Part shown: positions 7,071 to 10,846 of the stretch, piece after piece | Layout: every line of letters starts with the position of its first letter | Position numbering within the stretch: position 1 is the first letter of the stretch | NCBI GenBank assembly: GCA_003486945.1 | Contig: DNFL01000132.1 | Span: forward strand, 1 to 10,846 | Source: Hyphomonas sp. | Lineage (GTDB): Bacteria; Pseudomonadota; Alphaproteobacteria; Caulobacterales; Hyphomonadaceae | Direction of reading: 5' to 3' | Length of the DNA stretch: 10,846 nucleotides | Notes under the pieces: model-generated | Database searches by the model: none | The model's input: the letters and a program-made list of their open reading frames with translations, nothing else | What the model was told of the DNA's origin: nothing | Program-made: the position numbers and the translations under genes

Positions 7071-10000
7071 TTAGAACTTCACGCGGGCCTGGATCGAGAA
7101 GGTCCGGCCGATGACCCACGGAGCGTAGAGCGCTGCGTCGGTGTTACCTTGGTCGAGAACACCCGTCACGGTCTGCGGCGGGAATTCGTCGAACACGTTG
7201 TTGACACCGCCAACGATCCGCACGCGGTCGTTCACGTCCCACGCCACCGAGGCGTCGAAGTTCGAGAACGCGTCCGTATCCGGGCCACCGAAGTAAGCCT
7301 GTTCCATCGACGGAACGTAGTTGTGGCGAACCTGGAACAGCCAGTCGTCGAGCTGGTAATCGACGGTAGTGACCGTTTTGTACTCCGGCGTTGCGCCGCC
7401 GATACCGCCGAACGTGACGCCGAGGAAGTCAACGCCGCCTGCTTCCCACTTGTCGGTGAGCGTCAGCAGGAGGTTCACGCCGAGCGAGCCCGGTGCACCT
7501 TTCAGCACTTCGTCGAGATCCAGCTGGTAGTCAGCCTGGATATCCCAACCCTGGATCTCGGTCGTGGCGATCGAGTTCGTCAGCGAGGTGTTGACCGAGG
7601 TGATCTGGCCGGTGGCCGGATCACGGACGATCTGCTGACAGTCTGCAGCAGATTGTGCTGTGCCGCCAAGGTTGTTGTAGCAGGAGTTCAGGATCGTCTG
7701 GGCGCCGCGGGACACGATCGCATCGGAGAGTTCGATGTCGAAGTAGTCAGCGGTCATACGGAACTGACCCCAGGGCAGGAAGTCGGGCTCGAACACGACA
7801 CCTGCCGTGAACGTTTCACCGGTTTCCGGATCCAGGTTCGGGTTACCGAAGGCGAAGGCCTGGACCTGAGCGTTGGCTGCGACGAAGGTCGGAGCGTTTG
7901 CGATCGGAACGAAGCCGGCGCCGATATTGCCGTTGGTGGTGCAGAACGCCAGCAGGGCCGGGTTCGCCGAAGTCACCGTGTTGCGGCAAGGATCCTGATA
8001 GCTCGGGAAGCCCTGGTCACCGGCCTGGAAGGATTCCAGAGCCGACGGTGCGCGGACGGCCTTGTTGTACACGGCGCGGAAGCGGAGCCAGTCAACCGGC
8101 GAGTAGCGGGCACCGTACTTGTACGAGTCCACGCTACCGATGGTCGAGTAGTCCGACACGCGGTAGCCAGCTTCGATACCCAGCTCTTTGACGAGCGGCA
8201 GGTCTGCGAGCAGCGGGACCGACACCTCGGTGTAGGCTTCGTACACGTCCAGCGAACCGACGATGTTCTGCACGGCGTTGAAGCCGGCAATCTCGCCGCG
8301 GCGCTGAGCGTCGTCGACCTGCAGGTTCACTTTGTCGTCGCGGTACTCGAAGCCGACAACCGTCGACACCGGGCCAGCCGGAAGCGTGAACAGGTCGCCG
8401 CGGACATAGCCCGAGAACGCTGTCTGTTCGATCATCTGGTTGGCCTGAACGTCCGTCCGCATGAAGCTTGCAGCAGCGGCGCTCGGTGTCAGGGCCGGAG
8501 GTCCGAAGATGTCAACGTTCACGCAGTTCGGAAGACGCGCCGCCGCCGGAACGTTTGCGCAGCCCATCACGCCTTGCAGCAGGGCAACGCGGTTGATGTT
8601 GTTCTTCAGAGTCTGGTTGAAGCGGCCTTGGCCCCAGCCTGCAGTGAGGTTCCATTCCCAGTTCTCGGTAATGTCGCCCGTGAAGGTGACACGGCCGAGG
8701 AGCTGCGAGTTGACGAACTCACCTTCACGCGGACCGATGCCGTTCGAACGCCACGCATAGGTGAAGTTCGCAGCCGGGTTCGGACGCGAGTTGAGGGCTG
8801 CCGACAGATCGGGGTGCGGATCGTCCGCGGTGCCCACGATGCCGTCCGCACCTGCGATTGCCGGCGAGCTGACCGGAATCGAAAGACCCGTGATCGGCGT
8901 CGCAGCCAGCTGGACCTGGGCAGCGCTGCGAACGTAAGACAGGAACGTCTTCATCCGGATGCTGTCGGTGATGTCATAGTTACCGAAGGTCTGGATGCCC
9001 CAGCGCTCGGCAGGCAGGTAGATGAAGTTATCCGGCGCGTAGTTGTAACGCGAGGAGCCTGCAGCGCGCAGCGGCATGCCGCACGAACCGGTGGTCGAGT
9101 TGCCGCCGAAGTAAGGCGTCAGCTGGCCCTGGTCGTTGAACGACAGGTTGCCGCCGTTGACGGCCACGCCCGGGGTTGCCGGGTTACAGTCGGTGTTCGC
9201 AGCTGCGAACTGGCCGGCCGTGGCAGGGTTGGTCGACAGGTTCTGGAACGGGTTTGCCGCGTTGTTGGAGATCTGGCCCCAAGGCGGGGTGGCCGAACCA
9301 CCGTTGAACACGAACACCGAGTAGCCCGGGAAGTTCGTCAGGATGTTCTGACGGGCAGCCAGGTATTCATCGAGCGTGTCGACAACCCGGCCGGCGCCGA
9401 GCGCATAGCCGCCGTTGACGAGGTCATAGCCGTAGACGACCGACGCGGAAACGCGCGAGTAGTCATACTGGCTCTGCTTCACGCCATCGCGGTTGAAGTA
9501 CGAGGCGTAGGTAACCAGGTTACCGCGGCCGTTGTCGAAGTTGCCACCGAACAGGAAGTCAGCGGTTTCGTACTGGGCATTGCCGTCAAAGCCGCCGCCG
9601 CCACCAACGGTGATCTGGGCGCCTTCATAGTCGTCCTTCAGGATGAAGTTGACGACGCCGGCAATGGCGTCCGAACCGTACACGGCCGAAGCGCCGCCGG
9701 TGATGATTTCGATGCGCTCGATGTTCGAGGTCGGGATCGAGTTGAAGTCCACCGACATGTCGGTTGAGGTGCCGCCCGGCACCCGGCGGCCGTTGATCAG
9801 CACCAAGCTGCGGCCGGTGCCCAGGTTGCGCAGGTTGGCGGTGTTCAGACCCGAGGCGGCCACGCCCGAGAAGGTGGACTGGGTGCGCGAGGCGCCGAAG
9901 GCCGGCGAGAACTGCGGCAACTGGGTGGCGATGTCGGCAAAGTTCTCCATGCCGACATTGGCCAGGGTTTCGGCGGTGACCGAGACCACCGGGGTCGAGC

Positions 10001-10163
10001 TGGTGAGGTTGGGGCGCACGATGCGCGAACCCGTCACCACCACGGTTTCGAGTTTGTCGGCCTTGTCGGCCGCAGGCTCGGTCTGCGCAAAGCTGGCGCT
10101 GAAGGGGAATGCCAGGCCGAGGGTGGCAATGGCGGCGCAATTGATCGTCGAACGCTTGAACAT
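7071..10163 (-). CDS. TonB-dependent outer-membrane receptor
   Basis: 1030 residues. The signal peptide ends near SFA/Q (26/27). A TonB box-like LETVVVTG lies at 38-45. The plug domain spans about 50-176 (INGRRVPGG; IERIEIITGGASAVYGSDAI; AGVVNFILK). The rest is a 22-strand barrel ending in aromatic Phe (FSIQARVKF), the outer-membrane insertion signal. Large loops contain all eight mature cysteines as four neighbouring pairs (C326/C361, C535/C547, C726/C741, C828/C842), consistent with disulfides. GADGIVGTADD resembles a Ca-binding loop. There is no N-terminal transducer (STN) domain and no sigma/anti-sigma pair nearby. The receptor would take up a bulky ligand using TonB/ExbBD energy; the ligand is unknown. 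The start ATG at 10161-10163 has GGAGAG upstream. Codon use is more restricted than in the TPR genes, as expected for an abundant membrane protein. Confidence 0.95.
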   Translation of the reverse strand: MFKRSTINCAAIATLGLAFPFSASFAQTEPAADKADKLETVVVTGSRIVRPNLTSSTPVVSVTAETLANVGMENFADIATQLPQFSPAFGASRTQSTFSGVAASGLNTANLRNLGTGRSLVLINGRRVPGGTSTDMSVDFNSIPTSNIERIEIITGGASAVYGSDAIAGVVNFILKDDYEGAQITVGGGGGFDGNAQYETADFLFGGNFDNGRGNLVTYASYFNRDGVKQSQYDYSRVSASVVYGYDLVNGGYALGAGRVVDTLDEYLAARQNILTNFPGYSVFVFNGGSATPPWGQISNNAANPFQNLSTNPATAGQFAAANTDCNPATPGVAVNGGNLSFNDQGQLTPYFGGNSTTGSCGMPLRAAGSSRYNYAPDNFIYLPAERWGIQTFGNYDITDSIRMKTFLSYVRSAAQVQLAATPITGLSIPVSSPAIAGADGIVGTADDPHPDLSAALNSRPNPAANFTYAWRSNGIGPREGEFVNSQLLGRVTFTGDITENWEWNLTAGWGQGRFNQTLKNNINRVALLQGVMGCANVPAAARLPNCVNVDIFGPPALTPSAAAASFMRTDVQANQMIEQTAFSGYVRGDLFTLPAGPVSTVVGFEYRDDKVNLQVDDAQRRGEIAGFNAVQNIVGSLDVYEAYTEVSVPLLADLPLVKELGIEAGYRVSDYSTIGSVDSYKYGARYSPVDWLRFRAVYNKAVRAPSALESFQAGDQGFPSYQDPCRNTVTSANPALLAFCTTNGNIGAGFVPIANAPTFVAANAQVQAFAFGNPNLDPETGETFTAGVVFEPDFLPWGQFRMTADYFDIELSDAIVSRGAQTILNSCYNNLGGTAQSAADCQQIVRDPATGQITSVNTSLTNSIATTEIQGWDIQADYQLDLDEVLKGAPGSLGVNLLLTLTDKWEAGGVDFLGVTFGGIGGATPEYKTVTTVDYQLDDWLFQVRHNYVPSMEQAYFGGPDTDAFSNFDASVAWDVNDRVRIVGGVNNVFDEFPPQTVTGVLDQGNTDAALYAPWVIGRTFSIQARVKF

Positions 10164-10172
10164 GGGTCAGAA

Positions 10173-10178
10173 CTCTCC
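10173..10178 (-). promoter_or_regulatory. ribosome binding site of the TonB receptor gene
   Basis: GGAGAG on the - strand ends 9 nt before the ATG at 10161-10163. This supports the chosen start, directly followed by a proper signal peptide. Confidence 0.8.
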
Positions 10179-10306
10179 GGATGGGTGAACAAGGCCAGAC
10201 TTGGCGCGGGATCCAGCCGCGCACAGGCCACAGCCCCTTGTGCAACACCTGCTGCGAAGCCGCTGCCGCCGCCATCCGGTCTGGACGGCCGGGCCGCGTA
10301 CTTCGC

Positions 10307-10362
10307 CCCGGGGTCGTGCCGTGTGCCCGTCCTGCTGGTACACGGCCTGGGCAATCCCCGGG
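10307..10362 (-). other. long two-part hairpin in the receptor leader
   Basis: The outer stem CCCGGGG (10356-10362 on the - strand) pairs with CCCCGGG (10307-10313), 7 bp. The inner stem GCCGTGTACC pairs with GGCACACGGC (10337-10346 with 10318-10327), 10 bp including one G-U. An asymmetric internal loop (9 nt and 4 nt) separates them and the terminal loop has 9 nt. No T-tract follows, so it is not a plain terminator. It ends about 144 nt before the receptor start. Confidence 0.5.
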
Positions 10363-10409
10363 CCTCCTCGCGTGGTGTGCGCTGAAGAGCGGCGGATTCT
10401 TCGGAGCCC

Positions 10410-10432
10410 CCCCTAGGGGTGACCCTAGTCAC
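10410..10432. promoter_or_regulatory. operator-like nested palindromes with CCCTAG direct repeat
   Basis: Two overlapping perfect palindromes lie here. CCCCTAGGGG is at 10410-10419 and GTGAC-CCTA-GTCAC at 10419-10432. CCCTAG occurs twice at a 12-bp period (10411-10416 and 10423-10428). CTAGGG (10413-10418) can also pair with CCCTAG (10423-10428) around a GTGA loop. It lies about 250 nt before the receptor start. It looks like a site for a dimeric regulator, but no known operator was matched. Confidence 0.4.
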
Positions 10433-10606
10433 GCCATATCGGGTGAACCCTGATTGCTGCACCGAGCCAGTGCGCCGTACCCGGCGCCAGGCCCTGTATC
10501 CGCAGGTTTCCGGGGCTGCCACAGCGCGGAAAGTCACCCGCTGTCTTCCGGGTGTGTCTGTTGTTTCCGTGCATCAGCCTGCTGGGCTCGGCTGAGCCGG
10601 AAATGA

Positions 10607-10631
10607 AAAAGGCCGGCAGAGCCGGCCTTTT
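10607..10631 (-). terminator. intrinsic terminator of the second TonB receptor gene
   Basis: AAAAGGCCGGC and GCCGGCCTTTT form an 11-bp stem around an AGA loop. Read on the - strand, the right arm ends in TTTTT and the hairpin starts 25 nt after the stop codon of the upstream receptor. The symmetry means it could work on both strands, but no + strand gene ends here. Confidence 0.85.
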
Positions 10632-10641
10632 GGGGGGGGGG
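10632..10641. repeat. G10 homopolymer tract
   Basis: Ten consecutive G on the + strand, sitting between the stop codon of the second receptor gene (10657) and its terminator hairpin. It is in transcribed but untranslated sequence. Confidence 0.9.
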
Positions 10642-10656
10642 TGTCAGATCAGTCGA

Positions 10657-10846
10657 TCAGAACTTGTAGGTGCCCGTGAACTGCACGGTGCGCAGCTTCG
10701 GATCGGCGTAGCGCGGGTCGTAGCCCACCTGGTGACCCGAGGAATCACGCAGGGTGAACGGAGGCGCCTTGTTGAAGCGGTAGCTGCCTTGGCAATCCCA
10801 GGTGTAGTACTCGGGAACATTGATGGACAGCGCCACGCGCACCGGC
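10657..10846 (-). CDS. second TonB-dependent receptor, C-terminal end only
   Basis: The frame is open to the end of the window and gives the last 62 residues of a protein ending in QFTGTYKF. The stretch NVPEYYTWDCQGSYRF, then YDPRYADPKLRTVQF and the terminal aromatic Phe, match the last beta-strands typical of proteobacterial TonB-dependent receptors. The GTG at 10840-10842 is an internal codon and not a start. The rest of the gene lies beyond the window. It is in tandem with the complete receptor but separated by a terminator and 493 nt, so the two are probably transcribed separately. Its ligand is unknown. Confidence 0.8.
   Translation of the reverse strand, partial: PVRVALSINVPEYYTWDCQGSYRFNKAPPFTLRDSSGHQVGYDPRYADPKLRTVQFTGTYKF

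Larger units (their letters stand above)
10164..10656. other. 493-nt gene-free region: leader of the receptor gene, several hairpins, terminator
   Basis: I see no credible gene here; the open frames are short and mirror GC content. On the - strand, going towards the receptor, there are hairpins at 10585-10598, 10521-10544 (ACAGCG/CGCTGT), 10472-10487 (GCGCCG/CGGCGC, 4-nt loop), 10413-10428, 10307-10362, 10271-10289 and 10221-10243. The conserved parts of the cobalamin, TPP, glycine and cyclic-di-GMP riboswitches were looked for by eye and not found. No convincing promoter could be picked. Confidence 0.75.

Noticed and set aside
7149..9767. 872-codon open frame on the + strand opposite the TonB receptor gene
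   Set aside because: It is fully antisense to a clear receptor gene; its product is Arg/Val/Glu-rich without recognisable domains, and it lacks a good start site. Codon bias of the receptor (few Leu/Ser codons giving antisense stops) explains it.
10034..10537. 167-codon open frame on the - strand covering the receptor leader
   Set aside because: It runs out of frame into the receptor's signal peptide region and its product is Arg/Pro/Ser-rich low-complexity sequence with no domain.
10221..10598. CRISPR array or tandem repeat
   Set aside because: The hairpins differ in sequence and spacing; there are no regularly spaced direct repeats.
10164..10656. Cobalamin or other known riboswitch upstream of the receptor
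   Set aside because: The B12 box and other conserved cores were not found on either strand; only generic hairpins are present.

Overview
The window is GC-rich, gene-dense bacterial DNA. Several traits point to a marine or aquatic alphaproteobacterium, most likely of the Caulobacterales/Hyphomonadaceae (Hyphomonas-like) group. These are a very large TonB-dependent receptor with a second receptor behind it, two TPR proteins fused to catalytic domains, a secreted S9 peptidase, and leading-G/C codon choice. The lineage is inferred from gene content only.

Layout. Positions 1-3024 (+): the 3' part of a SpoU/TrmH-type RNA 2'-O-methyltransferase, then a class I SAM-dependent (RlmI/COG1092-like) methyltransferase overlapping it by 1 nt, then a TPR protein with a C-terminal 2OG-Fe(II) oxygenase domain. 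A convergent, two-way hairpin terminator (3028-3054) separates these from a secreted S9 prolyl-oligopeptidase-type peptidase (3079-5130, -). A 122-nt divergent gap carries the peptidase ribosome binding site, a possible promoter and a C8 tract. A TPR-sulfotransferase follows on the + strand (5253-6887). A near-perfect intrinsic terminator (7021-7044) ends the next - strand gene, a 1030-residue TonB-dependent receptor (7071-10163). Upstream of that receptor are 493 nt without a gene (10164-10656), rich in hairpins and with an operator-like palindrome. The last 190 nt are the C-terminus of a second TonB-dependent receptor on the - strand, with its own terminator and a G10 tract.

How the genes could work together. 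The RNA methyltransferases are housekeeping. The rest (TPR-2OG oxygenase, secreted S9 peptidase, TPR-sulfotransferase resembling tyrosylprotein sulfotransferases, large TonB receptors) looks like a set for modifying, importing or trimming peptides at the envelope. No precursor peptide gene is visible, so this is a hypothesis from domains and neighbourhood. The most notable details are a Ser-to-Gly change at the PAPS 3'-phosphate position of the sulfotransferase, the structured leader of the receptor gene, the nested CCCTAG palindromes in that leader, and the homopolymer tract inside the possible peptidase promoter.
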